The notes: generated by a model not told the origin, from the letters alone. Positions 27,538 through 37,190 are shown, counted from the stretch's first letter. The stretch: DNA of 64,000 nucleotides from Bradyrhizobium sp. WSM3983 (GCF_000473045.1 NZ_AXAY01000001.1:516931-580930); one strand, 5' to 3'. Numbers and translations: made by a program.

Positions 27538-28212
27538 TCACCGCGCCATCGCGGAAGCGAGCCGCGCGAGCAACGTCGGATCGTCGAAAGCGCTGGCGGA
27601 GGCAACCGCGCCGGCGCCAACAAGGTCAGCATCGCTGAGGCTGGTCCGGATGCCGATGGTCGGAATCCCGGCCGCGGTCGCCGATTGCACGCCGGAGCGG
27701 GAATCCTCGAACGCGATCGAGGCGGCCGCGCTGGCGCCGACAAAGCGCAGCCCCTCCTGATAGGGCAGCGGATGCGGTTTGCCATGCGGCAGTTCGTCGC
27801 CGATCACGAGCGCCTTGAAGCGCTGCGTGATGCCGAGACCGGACAACAGCAACTCGGCATTGAGACGCGGCGCGTTGGTGACGGCAACCATGGGAATGCC
27901 GGACGCGTCCGCGCGGTCGAGCAGCGCCATCAGGCCCGGCAGCGGCTCGATCTGCCCCGCGACCAGCGTGCGGAAGACTTCCTCCTTTTCGCCGAGGATC
28001 ACGGCGCGCCGCTCCAATGTTTCATCGGGCAGAAAACGCTCGCCGATCGACGCATTGGCGAAGCCTTGCAGCTCCCTGGAGAAGCGCGCGTGGTCGAAGA
28101 CGTGACCGCGAGGACCGAGCACCTGGTTGAACGCCTTCAGGTGCAGCGGGTCGGTGTTGGCAAGCGTGCCGTCGATATCGAACAGCAATGCCCTGCCGAG
28201 ACTCTCGATCAT
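27538..28212 (-). CDS. HAD-superfamily phosphatase
   Basis: A 224-residue phosphatase of the beta-phosphoglucomutase/phosphoglycolate type. Motif I is LLFDIDGTLANTDPLH with the nucleophile Asp, motif II is the Thr in VAVTNAP, and motifs III/IV are HGKPHPLPY and FEDSRSGVQSA. Start is ATG 28212 (MIESLGRAL). It lies 91 nt upstream of glpR on the same strand and may be co-transcribed with it; a sugar- or glycerol-phosphate substrate would then fit, but this is a guess. The other possibility is a general housekeeping phosphatase. Confidence 0.88.
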   Translation of the reverse strand: MIESLGRALLFDIDGTLANTDPLHLKAFNQVLGPRGHVFDHARFSRELQGFANASIGERFLPDETLERRAVILGEKEEVFRTLVAGQIEPLPGLMALLDRADASGIPMVAVTNAPRLNAELLLSGLGITQRFKALVIGDELPHGKPHPLPYQEGLRFVGASAAASIAFEDSRSGVQSATAAGIPTIGIRTSLSDADLVGAGAVASASAFDDPTLLARLASAMAR

Positions 28213-28366
28213 GTCCGTACTTTCCCCAATGCGCGGCGCATCCATGCCGAAGACGTATCAATAGAGCCTCGCGCGCGCAATGACGCGGACGCATGACGAC
28301 CACGCGCCACTCGACAAAGCCGCGCGCGGCTGCAACACTCCATACAAGATCAAAAAGGAGGAAACG

Positions 28367-28819
28367 ATGACGATCAACCGACGCGATCTGGCTCTCTCGA
28401 CTCTCGCCGTCTCCGCGCTTGCGCTCTTGACAGCCGCGCTCGCCGCTTCGGCTGACGAAGAAGCCGTGGCGAAGAAGGTCGAGGCCTTCCGGCTCGCCCA
28501 GATCGCGGCCGACCCGAAGGCGCTCGGCGCGCTGTGCTGGGACGATCTCAGCTACAGTCATTCCAGCGGCAAGGTCGAGGACAAGGCGACCTTCATCGCC
28601 AATGCCACGGATGGCAAATCAAAATTCCTGTCGATCGCCTATCAGGACCCGACTATCAAAGTGGTTGGCCCCGCCGCGATCGTGCGTTTCCACTGGGTCG
28701 CGGAACAGGAGATGGCGGCCGATGGGAAAAAAGTGCCGACCAACCTTCACATCCTGATGAACTGGCAGAAGCAGGGCGACGAGTGGAAGCTCTTGTCGCG
28801 TGCAGCTACGAAGCTGTGA
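28367..28819 (+). CDS. NTF2-like (DUF4440) secreted protein
   Basis: A 150-residue protein with an N-terminal signal that contains a twin arginine (TINRRDLALSTLAVSALALL), so export by the Tat path is possible. The mature part is an NTF2-like cone fold of the DUF4440 type: VEAFRLAQIAADPKALGALCWDDLSYSHSSG, a helix-strand pair, and the C-terminal HILMNWQKQGDEWKLLSRAATKL. No enzyme site is evident. A strong AGGAGG site precedes the ATG at 28367. It is divergent from the HAD gene and ends in an intergenic repeat. Confidence 0.83.
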   Translation: MTINRRDLALSTLAVSALALLTAALAASADEEAVAKKVEAFRLAQIAADPKALGALCWDDLSYSHSSGKVEDKATFIANATDGKSKFLSIAYQDPTIKVVGPAAIVRFHWVAEQEMAADGKKVPTNLHILMNWQKQGDEWKLLSRAATKL

Positions 28820-28825
28820 TGCGAT

Positions 28826-28984
28826 TCTTCCCTCTCCACCTGTGGGAGAGGGTGGCTCGCCGCAGAGCGGCGAGACGGGTGAGGGGTTGCCGCAGCGAAT
28901 ACGTGTCTCGCTTCTGAGTGCGCAGATCGAACCCCTCATCCGGCGCTTCGCGCCACCTTCTCCCACAAGGGGAGAAGGAAGAAA
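28826..28984. repeat. Palindromic intergenic repeat
   Basis: The left arm TTCTTCCCTCTCC...GTGGGAGAGGGTGGC and the right arm GCCACCTTCTCCCACAAGGGG...GGAAGAA are mutual reverse complements with small gaps. Inner arms (GAGGGGTT / AACCCCTC) extend the fold. It fills the gap between two convergent genes. Confidence 0.8.
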
Positions 28985-28986
28985 GG

Positions 28987-29178
28987 CTACGCCGCCTCCC
29001 TCACATCACCGCTAACCAGCCTGCGCGCAGCGCGCTCGGCCTCGCGTGCGTTGCGGAAGAGCTGGCCTTCGAGGCGATTGAACTGGTGAGACGAGGCGAA
29101 GAAGCAGTAGCCTCCGTGACCGCGAACGACAATGCCCGCGGTCTCTGAATTCACTTCGATGATGTAGCTGTCCGGCAT
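28987..29178 (-). CDS. Small conserved hypothetical protein
   Basis: A 63-residue protein starting MPDSYIIEVNSE at 29178. It has two strands (SYIIEVNSETAGIVVRGHGGYCFFAS) and a basic helix (AREAERAARRL). Short proteins with this pattern are frequent in Bradyrhizobium, as far as I recall, but have no known function. Its position next to a repeat and the lack of partners give no clue. The 222-bp gap upstream (29179-29400) shows nothing I can name. Confidence 0.6.
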   Translation of the reverse strand: MPDSYIIEVNSETAGIVVRGHGGYCFFASSHQFNRLEGQLFRNAREAERAARRLVSGDVREAA

Positions 29179-29400
29179 GGCCCGTAGATTCCTCACTGCG
29201 GGCAAATAACCGGTTCCTTGCCCGAAAGTTCCGCAGGCAAATCAGCCGGTTTCCACCCCGAATCGACGCGTCATTGAGTACGCCGGGACCTCATCCGTTT
29301 TATGACTGGTTGTTGGCGAAGCCGCGGCACGATGACTCAGTCACGCCGCGTTTCTTAACACCGCACGTCTTCGTGAGATGAGACGCAAAACCGCGCGCGG

Positions 29401-29811
29401 TTACGTCGCGATCACCGGAGTGTCGCGCTGGATCGCTTGCGGATGGCCGTTATCGTCGATCGAGACGTAGGTGAAATTGCCGTCGGTCACGAGGATTGGT
29501 TGCAGCTCGCGCCGCCGCAGCGCCCAGGCTTCGAGATGGATGGTGAGCGAGGTACGGCCGACGCGCACGAGATTGGCGTAGACCGAGACGAGGTCGCCGA
29601 CATACACGGCCTTGCGAAAATTCATCGCCTCGATCGCAACCGTGACGGTGCGCGACTTCGCGACCTTCGATGCGAACACGCCGCCGCCGACGTCCATCTG
29701 GCTGAGCAGCCAGCCACCGAAAATGTCGCCATTGGCATTGGTGTCGGCGGGCATCGCCAGCGTGCGGATGCAAAGATCGCCGCTCGGCTCGGTGTCGGCC
29801 TGTTCGCTCAT
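29401..29811 (-). CDS. Acyl-CoA thioesterase, YciA type
   Basis: A 136-residue hot-dog-fold thioesterase that hydrolyses acyl-CoA to free acid and CoA. Family marks are TLAMPADTNANGDIFGGWLLSQMD (residues 17-40), where the Asn/Asp pair forms the active site, and VAIEAMNFRKAVYVGDLVSVYA. Start is ATG 29811 (MSEQADTE). It begins 7 nt after the stop of the FadJ-type gene, so it is the last gene of the beta-oxidation operon. It may release CoA when acyl-CoA builds up. Confidence 0.9.
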   Translation of the reverse strand: MSEQADTEPSGDLCIRTLAMPADTNANGDIFGGWLLSQMDVGGGVFASKVAKSRTVTVAIEAMNFRKAVYVGDLVSVYANLVRVGRTSLTIHLEAWALRRRELQPILVTDGNFTYVSIDDNGHPQAIQRDTPVIAT

Positions 29812-29818
29812 GTGCCTC

Positions 29819-31915
29819 TCACTTGAAACTGTCCCAGCCCGGATCGGGCGCGAAGCGCCCACCGAATCGTTCGACCAGCGCGCGCAAGGTCGATACGACA
29901 TTCTCCACGCCGCGTGCACGCGCATAGTTCAGCGGACCGCCGCGGAACGGCGCGTAGCCGGTGCCGAAGATCATGGCGCCGTCGACCGCATCGGGATCGT
30001 CGACGATGCCTTCACGCAGGGCCGCGACGCAGACATTGGACATCGGCAGCACCAGGCGGTCGATCATCTGGTCGGTGACGCGCGGGCCGGTCTCTGGCAA
30101 TGGTGCCTTCTCGGCCTTGCCGTCCTTCCAGCTGTAAAAGCCCTTGCCGGTCTTCCGGCCGAGCTCACCCTTGGCGACTTTTTCGCGCAACCAGGCGGGC
30201 GTCGCTGGCAGCAGGTCACCGAACCTGGTGCGCAGCATGTCGCCGACGTCGAGGCAGATGTCGAGGCCGACCTGATCGGCGAGCTCGATCGGCCCCATCG
30301 GCATGCCGAACTGTTCGGCAGCAGAATCGATCAGGCGCGGGTCGATCTTCTCGTCCAGCATCACCATCGCTTCCAGCATGTAGGGCGTCAGCGCGCGGTT
30401 GACGAGGAAGCCGGGCGAGCTCTTCACCGACAGCGGCAGGCGGTCGATCGCACCAACGAAGGCGAGTGCTTCTTTCAGGACTTGCGCATCGTTGCCGTCG
30501 TGGCTGACGATTTCGACCAGTTGCAGCCGCGACACCGGATTGAAGAAATGCAGGCCGACGAGGCGCTCCGGGCGCGCCAGCGTGGTGCGCAAGTCCTGAA
30601 GCGGAATGCTCGACGTGTTGGTCGCAAGGATCGCGCCCGGCTTCATCTTGGGCTCGATGCCGGCATAGACCTTCTGCTTGAGCTCGAGCTTTTCCGGCAC
30701 CGCTTCGATGATCAGATCGGCATTGCGGACGCCCTCGCCGTCCATATCCGGGATCAGCCGATCGAGCGCATCGCGGACCTCGGTCGGCTTGCGGATGATC
30801 TTGCCGTACAGCTCGGCGGCGCGCTCCACCGCGGCCGCAATCGGCTCGGCCTTCATGTCGGCGAGCGAAACGCGGAGCCCCTGTCCCGCGCACCAGGCCG
30901 CGATATCGCCGCCCATGGCGCCGGCACCGATGACGTGGACGTGCTTGATGCTGTTGCCGCTTCCGGCGGCCTTCTTCATCTGCTCGCGCAGGAAGAACAC
31001 GCGGATCAGATTCTGCGCAGTCGGAGTCACCATCAGCTTGGCGAAGGACGTCTGCTCGGCCTTCAGCATCGCGGCCTTGCTGCCGCCATGCGTTTCCCAG
31101 AGATCGATCAGCGCGTAAGGCGCGGGATAGTGCTCGCGCGGAGCCGCCTTCGTCGCCTCGCTGCGCATACGCTTTGCGAGGAGCCCGCGCACGAGACCAA
31201 AGCTGGCCGCGCGGGTGAGCAGGCGGGGCTTGGCCCGCTTCAGGCGGCCGAACAGCACATCGTTCACGGCGTTGCGGACGTGGCGCTCCTGCGTCACGCT
31301 ATCGACAAGGCCGAGCGATTTGGCGCGGCGTGCATCGATGGTGCGGCCGGTCAGCATCAGCGCCATCGACTGGGTCGGATTGACTAGCGCTGTAAAGCGC
31401 GCGGTGCCGCCGAGGCCGGGATGCAAGCCCAGCATCACCTCCGGAAAGCCGAAGCGCGCGCCGTCGATGGCGATGCGCGACTGGCAGGCCAGCGCAACTT
31501 CGAGCCCACCGCCGAGGCAGAAGCCGTGGATGACCGCGACCGTCGGCAGCTTGAGCGCTTCCAGATGGTCCACCACCGCATGCGCGGCGCGGATGCGCGT
31601 CTCCACCAGCGCGGGATCGGTGGCGCCGCGGAATTCATTGACGTCCGCGCCCGCGATGAAGCCGGACGGCTTTGCCGAGCGGATCACGAGGCCTGCGGGC
31701 CGTTCGGTCTCGATCGCCGCGAGCGCGGCGTCGAACTCCTCCATCACATCGGAGGAGAGGGTGTTGGCGCTAGCGTCGGCGCGGTCGAACAGCAGCCAGG
31801 CGACACCGTCGGCATCGCGCGTCAGCTTGAAGTGCTTGTAGGGACCGTCTGCTGCGGACTGAGGCCCAAGCGAGAGCATACGGTCGCCGAGCGCGGTCAT
31901 GATCTTTGAATCCAT
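29819..31915 (-). CDS. Bifunctional enoyl-CoA hydratase / 3-hydroxyacyl-CoA dehydrogenase (FadJ/FadB type)
   Basis: A 698-residue enzyme for two steps of fatty-acid beta-oxidation. The hydratase part (residues 25-210) has GFCLGGGLEVALA with Glu139 and GFPEVMLGLHPGLGG with Glu159, the two catalytic acids. The dehydrogenase part starts with the NAD site VIGAGAMGGD (328-337) and contains the catalytic His454 in HFFNPVS. Start ATG 31915 (MDSKIMTAL) lies 2 nt from the thiolase stop. Length and domain order fit FadJ/FadB alpha subunits. It forms a complex with the thiolase encoded just upstream. Confidence 0.94.
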   Translation of the reverse strand: MDSKIMTALGDRMLSLGPQSAADGPYKHFKLTRDADGVAWLLFDRADASANTLSSDVMEEFDAALAAIETERPAGLVIRSAKPSGFIAGADVNEFRGATDPALVETRIRAAHAVVDHLEALKLPTVAVIHGFCLGGGLEVALACQSRIAIDGARFGFPEVMLGLHPGLGGTARFTALVNPTQSMALMLTGRTIDARRAKSLGLVDSVTQERHVRNAVNDVLFGRLKRAKPRLLTRAASFGLVRGLLAKRMRSEATKAAPREHYPAPYALIDLWETHGGSKAAMLKAEQTSFAKLMVTPTAQNLIRVFFLREQMKKAAGSGNSIKHVHVIGAGAMGGDIAAWCAGQGLRVSLADMKAEPIAAAVERAAELYGKIIRKPTEVRDALDRLIPDMDGEGVRNADLIIEAVPEKLELKQKVYAGIEPKMKPGAILATNTSSIPLQDLRTTLARPERLVGLHFFNPVSRLQLVEIVSHDGNDAQVLKEALAFVGAIDRLPLSVKSSPGFLVNRALTPYMLEAMVMLDEKIDPRLIDSAAEQFGMPMGPIELADQVGLDICLDVGDMLRTRFGDLLPATPAWLREKVAKGELGRKTGKGFYSWKDGKAEKAPLPETGPRVTDQMIDRLVLPMSNVCVAALREGIVDDPDAVDGAMIFGTGYAPFRGGPLNYARARGVENVVSTLRALVERFGGRFAPDPGWDSFK

Positions 31916-31917
31916 GG

Positions 31918-33201
31918 TCACACCGCCTCGATCAGCATGGCACCGCCGAGCCCGCCGCCGATGCATTCGGTGGCAATCCCGCGCCGCGTGCCGAGCCGCT
32001 TCATCGCGTTGACGAGATGCAGCACGATGCGATTGCCGGAGGTCCCGACGGGATGGCCGAGCGAGATCGCACCGCCATCGACATTGAGTTTTTCGCGGTC
32101 GATCTCGCCGGCCGCGCCGTCGAGTCGCAAAATCTCGCGACAGAACTTGTCGTCGTTCCAGGCGGCGAGGCAGCCGAGCACCTGCGTCGCAAAGGCCTCG
32201 TTCAGCTCCCAGGTTTCGACGTCCTGGAGGGTGAGATTGTTGCGGGTCAAGAGCGGCGTCGCCGACATCACGGGGCCGAGCCCCATGATGCTCGGATCGA
32301 GCGCGGCCCAGTTGCTGTCGACGATCGCAGCCTTCGGCGTCAGTCTGTGCCTTGCGACCGCCGCGTCGGAAGCGAGGATCACCCATGAGGCGCCGTCGGT
32401 GATCTGCGAGGAATTGCCCGCGGTGACCTGGCCCCAGGGGCGTTCGAACACCGGCCTCAGCTTCGTGAGTGTCTCGGCCGTGGAGTCCGGACGCACGCCG
32501 TCATCATGGTCGAAGAACTTTCCGTCGCGGGAGAAGGCGGTCTCGACCTCGCCCTTCAGAAAGCCCTCGGCCTGCGCGTGCGCAAGGCGTCGATGGCTCT
32601 CGGCGGCATAAGCATCCGACTGGGCGCGCGTAATGCCGAAGAGATGGCCGACGACTTCCGCAGTCTGCCCCATGTTCAGTTCGGTGATGGGATCGGTCAG
32701 CCCGCGCTCGAGCCCAATGATCGGTTTGAGATAGCGCGGCCGCAGCTTGAACGCGGCGGCGAGCTTCGAGGCCACGCCCTTGGCGGTGGCAAGACCGGCA
32801 AACCAGCGCACGCCGGAATTCGGCCACACCAGCGGCGCGTGGCTGAGCGCCTCGGTGCCGCCGGCGAGGATCATGTCCGCATGGCCTTCGCGGATGTAAC
32901 GGTAGGCGGTATCGATCGACTGCATGCCGGAGCCGCAATTGATCTGCACGGTGAAAGCGACCATGTCCTCGCCCATGCCGAGCCGGAGTGCGGCGACGCG
33001 CGCCGGGTTCATCTCGTCGGCGATCACGTTGACGCAGCCGAGGATGACCTGGTCGAAGTCGGTTGGCGAAAACGGCTGGCGCGCCAGGAGCGGCCGGCCG
33101 CACTGCACTGCGAGATCGACCGGCGTGAACGGCCCCGGTCCGGAGCGCGCTTTCAGAAACGGCGTCCGGCTGCCGTCGACGATGAAAACCGGTCGTGCCA
33201 T
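31918..33201 (-). CDS. Acetyl-CoA acyltransferase (thiolase)
   Basis: A 427-residue thiolase that cleaves 3-ketoacyl-CoA to acetyl-CoA and a shortened acyl-CoA. The nucleophile is Cys89 in QINCGSGMQS; the other active-site parts are GHPVGTSGNRIV and CIGGGLGGAM near the C terminus. The length is that of FadI-like beta subunits. Its start overlaps the acyl-CoA dehydrogenase stop by one base, and its stop is 2 nt before the next start. It serves as the beta subunit of the multienzyme complex with the FadJ-type protein. Confidence 0.94.
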   Translation of the reverse strand: MARPVFIVDGSRTPFLKARSGPGPFTPVDLAVQCGRPLLARQPFSPTDFDQVILGCVNVIADEMNPARVAALRLGMGEDMVAFTVQINCGSGMQSIDTAYRYIREGHADMILAGGTEALSHAPLVWPNSGVRWFAGLATAKGVASKLAAAFKLRPRYLKPIIGLERGLTDPITELNMGQTAEVVGHLFGITRAQSDAYAAESHRRLAHAQAEGFLKGEVETAFSRDGKFFDHDDGVRPDSTAETLTKLRPVFERPWGQVTAGNSSQITDGASWVILASDAAVARHRLTPKAAIVDSNWAALDPSIMGLGPVMSATPLLTRNNLTLQDVETWELNEAFATQVLGCLAAWNDDKFCREILRLDGAAGEIDREKLNVDGGAISLGHPVGTSGNRIVLHLVNAMKRLGTRRGIATECIGGGLGGAMLIEAV

Positions 33202-35468
33202 TAGCTCGCCGCCCTCTGTTCACCGAGTTCCTGGAAGAACTGATGCACGTCGCCGGTTTTCTTGTAAATCGGCGACAGCGCCTCCGGCGCAAAATCGTCG
33301 ACCTCGATGACTTTTGTGACGGCTTCGTGGGCGGCCGCCAACTGCTCGCCTTCGGCCTGCGTGATCACGCCCTTGGCGACGGCCTCCTTCCAGTCCCTTA
33401 CATGCGCAGCGCGCATACGCTTGGCGATCGCGTCCGTGCCGGTAACCAATTTGAACGCCCGCTCCAGCCGGGCAAAGCCGCTGTCGTCATCAACATGAGC
33501 GAGATCCGGCGTGAGGCGCTCGCGCGCCGCGGACGGCTCCAGCACGAGGCTAGCGCATTGGTGCACGACGCGGTCGGACGGGCCGAGCACGCGGGCGCCA
33601 AACGGCTGGACCACGAGCTTGAGGATCACGGCGACGAATCGGTTCGGCAGATTGGCGAGGATTTCGGCGAGCCGGTTCTCGATCGTCTTGAAGCCGGTCG
33701 CCATGCACCATTCCAGAGCGGCGAAATCCTCCTTCTGCCGGCCCTCGTCCTGCCAGCGTTTTAGCGCGGCCGAGAGCAAGTACAGCTCGGAGAGGATGTC
33801 GCCGAAACGCGCCGACAGCATCTCCTTGCGCTTGAGAGCGCCGCCGAGCGTCAGCAGCGCCATGTCGGCGCAGAGCGCGAAGGCCGCGGAGTAACGCGAA
33901 AGCTGGCGATAGAACGGCGTGGTGTCGCCCGCATCGGGCGCGAGCGCGAAGGCGCCAAAAGTCCAGCTTCGGCCGAAGGCGCGGAATAGCGTCTGAAAAC
34001 TGTGGCCGACATGTTTCCAGAACGCCTTGTCGAAGGCTGTGAGACCGCGCTCGCGATCGGTGTCGGCGAGCGCATTCATCTCGTCGAGCAGATAGGGATG
34101 CGCGCGGATCGCGCCCTGCCCGAACACGATGAGATTGCGCGTGAGGATGTTGGCGCCCTCGACCGTGATGCCCACGGGAACGGCGCGGTGCAGATTGCCG
34201 ATATAATTTTGCGGACCGTCGATCACGGCCTTGCCGCCATGGATGTCCATGGCGTCGTCGACCGCGATGCGCATCCGCTCGGTCGCGTGCAGCTTCATGA
34301 TGCCGGAGATCACGGCGGGATGAACGCCGGCATTGAGCGCCGCGCAAGTGAGCCGCCGCGCCGCGTCGAGCTGATAGGCGGTGGCGACGATGCGCGCGAG
34401 CGGCTCCTCGACGCCTTCGAATTTTGAGATGGAAATGCCGAACTGCTCGCGGATGCGGGCATAGGCGCCGGTGGTGCGCGCCGCATAAGCGGCGCCGGCC
34501 GCGGAGAGCGACGGCAGCGAGATGCCGCGGCCGGCGGCGAGCGCGGTCATCAGCATCTTCCAGCCCTGCCCGAGCCGCTCCTGGCCACCGATGACATAGT
34601 CGAGCGGGATGAAGACGTCGCGGCCCCAGTTCGGGCCGTTCTGGAACACCTGCATCGACGGCAGATGACGGTGGCCGATCTCGACGCCGGGCAGATTGGT
34701 CGGGATCAGCGCGACGGTGATGCCGAGCTCTTCCTGATCGCCGACGAGATGATCGGGGTCATAGGCCTTGAAGGCGAGGCCGAGCAGCGTCGCGACAGGT
34801 CCGAGCGTGATGTAGCGCTTGTGCCAGTTGAGCCTGAGGCCGACGACCTCTTGCCCCTCGAAGACGCCCTTGCAGATGATGCCCGTGTCGACCATCGAGG
34901 CCGCGTCCGAACCGGCTTCCGGGCTGGTTAGACCGAAGCAGGGAATGTCGCGGCCGTCAGCGAGGCGCGGCAGCCAGCGCTCCTGCTGCTCCTTGGTGCC
35001 GAAGCGCATCAGGAGTTCGCCAGGTCCGAGCGAGTTCGGCACCATCACGGTAACGGCAGCCGCGATCGAGCGGGTCGAGATTTTTCGTACCACTTCCGAA
35101 TGCGCATAGGGCGAGAAGCCGAGGCCGCCAAATTCCTTCGGGATGATCATGCCGAAGAATTTCTCGCTCTTGACGAAGTGCCAGACGTCAGGCGGCAAGT
35201 CGCGCCACTCCCAAAAGATCTTCCACTCGTCGAGCATGGCGCAGAGTTCGTCGACAGGGCCGTTGAGGAAGGCCTGCTCCTCGTCGGTCAATTTCGCCTG
35301 CGGAATCTTGAGCAGCTTCGACCAGTCGGGATTGCCGGTGAAGAGATCGGCGTCCCACCAGACGTCGCCGGCCTCCAGCGCCTCGCGCTCGGTGTCGGAC
35401 ATCGCCGGCAGCACGCGGCGCGCCCAGGAGAAGATCGGCTTGGTAATGGTGTCGCGGCGGAAGCTCAT
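33201..35468 (-). CDS. fadE: Acyl-CoA dehydrogenase, FadE type
   Basis: A 755-residue acyl-CoA dehydrogenase of the long FadE class, which makes the first double bond in beta-oxidation. The FAD-dependent core (about residues 80-440) contains PCFGLTSPEAGSDAASM, GQERLGQGWKMLMTALAAGRG and DIHGGKAVIDGPQNYIG. The extra C-terminal DUF1974 region follows to the end. Start is ATG 35468 (MSFRRDTIT); an in-frame ATG 4 codons upstream is also possible. It heads the operon, which then passes to thiolase, FadJ and thioesterase. Expression is presumably tied to fatty-acid supply; no operator is evident. Confidence 0.94.
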   Translation of the reverse strand: MSFRRDTITKPIFSWARRVLPAMSDTEREALEAGDVWWDADLFTGNPDWSKLLKIPQAKLTDEEQAFLNGPVDELCAMLDEWKIFWEWRDLPPDVWHFVKSEKFFGMIIPKEFGGLGFSPYAHSEVVRKISTRSIAAAVTVMVPNSLGPGELLMRFGTKEQQERWLPRLADGRDIPCFGLTSPEAGSDAASMVDTGIICKGVFEGQEVVGLRLNWHKRYITLGPVATLLGLAFKAYDPDHLVGDQEELGITVALIPTNLPGVEIGHRHLPSMQVFQNGPNWGRDVFIPLDYVIGGQERLGQGWKMLMTALAAGRGISLPSLSAAGAAYAARTTGAYARIREQFGISISKFEGVEEPLARIVATAYQLDAARRLTCAALNAGVHPAVISGIMKLHATERMRIAVDDAMDIHGGKAVIDGPQNYIGNLHRAVPVGITVEGANILTRNLIVFGQGAIRAHPYLLDEMNALADTDRERGLTAFDKAFWKHVGHSFQTLFRAFGRSWTFGAFALAPDAGDTTPFYRQLSRYSAAFALCADMALLTLGGALKRKEMLSARFGDILSELYLLSAALKRWQDEGRQKEDFAALEWCMATGFKTIENRLAEILANLPNRFVAVILKLVVQPFGARVLGPSDRVVHQCASLVLEPSAARERLTPDLAHVDDDSGFARLERAFKLVTGTDAIAKRMRAAHVRDWKEAVAKGVITQAEGEQLAAAHEAVTKVIEVDDFAPEALSPIYKKTGDVHQFFQELGEQRAAS

Positions 35469-35643
35469 GGCGGACCTCATGCAACGGCGCGGTTAGGGCA
35501 TTTTAGCGGAAACTGGCCGGCAGAAGCGAACACTTCGCCTGCAAAATGATGCGAATTGACGCGGCCGGGCGGCCGCCCACGGACCATAACGGCCGGGGCG
35601 CGCTGGCAGTTCCGGGAGGGGATGGGGCTGAATGCCTCCCCTT

Positions 35644-35746
35644 GTCATTCCGGGGCACGCGAAGCGTGAGCCCGGAATCCATCAGACGGTAGCGTTGGTT
35701 GATGAATGGATTCCGGGCTCGCGCCTTGCGGCCGCCCCGGAATGAC
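35644..35746. repeat. Palindromic intergenic repeat with GTCATTCCGGGGC ends
   Basis: It starts GTCATTCCGGGGCACG and ends GCCCCGGAATGAC, with internal matching CCCGGAATCCATCA / TGATGAATGGATTCCGGG. The same outer arms bound the repeat at 36414-36538, so the two belong to one family. It takes up most of the 301-bp gap between fadE and the flavin reductase gene. Confidence 0.85.
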
Positions 35747-35769
35747 GTGTGGAGAGAGCGGCGGCCGGC

Positions 35770-36393
35770 CTAATCCGGCCGGACCATCTCGAACATGTTT
35801 TCCGGCTTGATCTCAAAATAGTCGCCGCGGCGGCCGGCCCGCACGATCGGGCGGGCGGCGGCGGTCTGGTAGACGCCGTCCTTGATCATGGCCTTGTCGA
35901 TGTGGACGGCGACGACCTCGCCCAGCGTCAGCCAGGCGTCGGCCTCCTTGCCGTCGGCGCCCTTGAGCCGGACGATGTCGGACACCCTGCACTCGAAGGC
36001 GACCGGGCTCTCGCCGACGCGCGGCACGTTGACGAGCTTGCCGGGCACGGCGGTAAGGCCAGCGATCTCGAACTCGTCGACCTCAGGCGCAACATGCGCC
36101 GCCGTCGCATTCATGTGCTTGGCGAGATCCATCGTGGCGAGATTCCAGACGAATTCGCCGGTCTGCTTGATGTTCTCGACCGAGTCTTTCCAGTTGGTGG
36201 AGGAGAAGCCGATGATCGGCGGCACGTAGCAGAACGCGTTGAAGAAGCTGTAGGGCGCGAGATTGACGTGGCCCTTGGTGTCGCGCGACGAGATCCAGCC
36301 GATCGGCCGCGGCGCGATGATGGCGTTGAAGGGATCGTGCTTGAGGCCGTGGCCCTTGGCGGGCTCGTAGAAATACAGGTCTTTGTCGGTCAC
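35770..36393 (-). CDS. Flavin reductase domain (FMN-binding) protein
   Basis: A 207-residue protein of the DIM6/NTAB flavin reductase family. The split-barrel FMN site shows as IAPRPIGWISSRDTKGHVNLAPYSFFNAFCYVPPIIGFSS in pieces along residues 25-66, with the conserved RPIGW and NLAPYS. Such proteins bind FMN and either reduce free flavin or act as NAD(P)H-dependent reductases. The partner oxygenase is not in the window, so its role is open. It is flanked by two repeats of the same family, which suggests a separate transcription unit. Confidence 0.87.
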   Translation of the reverse strand: MTDKDLYFYEPAKGHGLKHDPFNAIIAPRPIGWISSRDTKGHVNLAPYSFFNAFCYVPPIIGFSSTNWKDSVENIKQTGEFVWNLATMDLAKHMNATAAHVAPEVDEFEIAGLTAVPGKLVNVPRVGESPVAFECRVSDIVRLKGADGKEADAWLTLGEVVAVHIDKAMIKDGVYQTAAARPIVRAGRRGDYFEIKPENMFEMVRPD

Positions 36394-36413
36394 GCGCTGC
36401 TTCTCCGTTTTCC

Positions 36414-36538
36414 GTCATTCCGGGGCGGTCCGACGGGACCGCGCGAGCGCGGCCCGGAGGACCGAACCCGGAATCTCGAGATTCTCAGGTGCGCAATTGC
36501 GCACCGGAGTTCGATGCTTCGCATCGCCCCGGAATGAC
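36414..36538. repeat. Palindromic intergenic repeat, same family as 35644-35746
   Basis: Outer arms GTCATTCCGGGGC and GCCCCGGAATGAC match those at 35644-35746. The interior differs and contains the palindrome GGTGCGCAATTGCGCACC. It separates the flavin reductase from the TetR gene. Confidence 0.85.
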
Positions 36539-36557
36539 GGTCAACTCAAAACATTGG

Positions 36558-37157
36558 TCAGTGGCGCGGGGACAGACCCGCGATGACGAAATCGATCATC
36601 TGATCGATGGTCGGGCCCGGCTTGGTGGCGCACTGGGCGATCATCTGGGGATGGAAGAAGCGCATCATGGCGGTGCAGGCGCACAGCGATGCCAGCTGCA
36701 GGTCGGGCGCCTCGAACTCGCCGGTGGCCGCGCCTTGCGCGATCATCTGGCCGATCGTCCCGGCGATGCACTCCATATGGGTGACGCAGACGTCCCAGTC
36801 CTCCTGCATGGCGATCTCGACCATCTCATGCAGCTTGGAATCACCGACATAGCGCTCGGTGTTCATGCGATGGATGGTGGTCAGCAGCTCACGGAAGCGC
36901 TCCAGCACCGGACCGGTCCCAGCCACGATCCGCTGTGCTTCCAGCTCGACTTCGCCCATCAACCCCCGTGCCACCGCCTGGTGAATCGCCCTCTTCGATT
37001 CGAAGAAGCGATAGACGTTGGCGGGGCTCATCCGGAGCTCTTTGGCGATGTCGCCGACCGTAGTCTTCTGATAGCCGATTACGCGGAACAGCCGCTCGGC
37101 CACCTCGAGAATACGATCCCGGGTGTCACCTTCGATATGTTCCGCAACCAGTGTCAT
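36558..37157 (-). CDS. TetR family regulator, likely of the RND pump
   Basis: A 199-residue repressor. The TetR DNA-binding domain is at residues 13-60 (RILEVAERLFRVIGYQKTTVGDIAKELRMSPANVYRFFESK). The ligand domain that follows is of the TetR_C type with QEDWDVCVTHMECIAGTIGQMI. It lies 33 nt after the RND permease gene on the same strand, so it is probably the last gene of the efflux operon and represses it until a substrate is bound. The ligand is unknown. Confidence 0.9.
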   Translation of the reverse strand: MTLVAEHIEGDTRDRILEVAERLFRVIGYQKTTVGDIAKELRMSPANVYRFFESKRAIHQAVARGLMGEVELEAQRIVAGTGPVLERFRELLTTIHRMNTERYVGDSKLHEMVEIAMQEDWDVCVTHMECIAGTIGQMIAQGAATGEFEAPDLQLASLCACTAMMRFFHPQMIAQCATKPGPTIDQMIDFVIAGLSPRH

Positions 37158-37190
37158 GTTTCAGGACTCGTTCGTCGGTAGTCTTCTCAC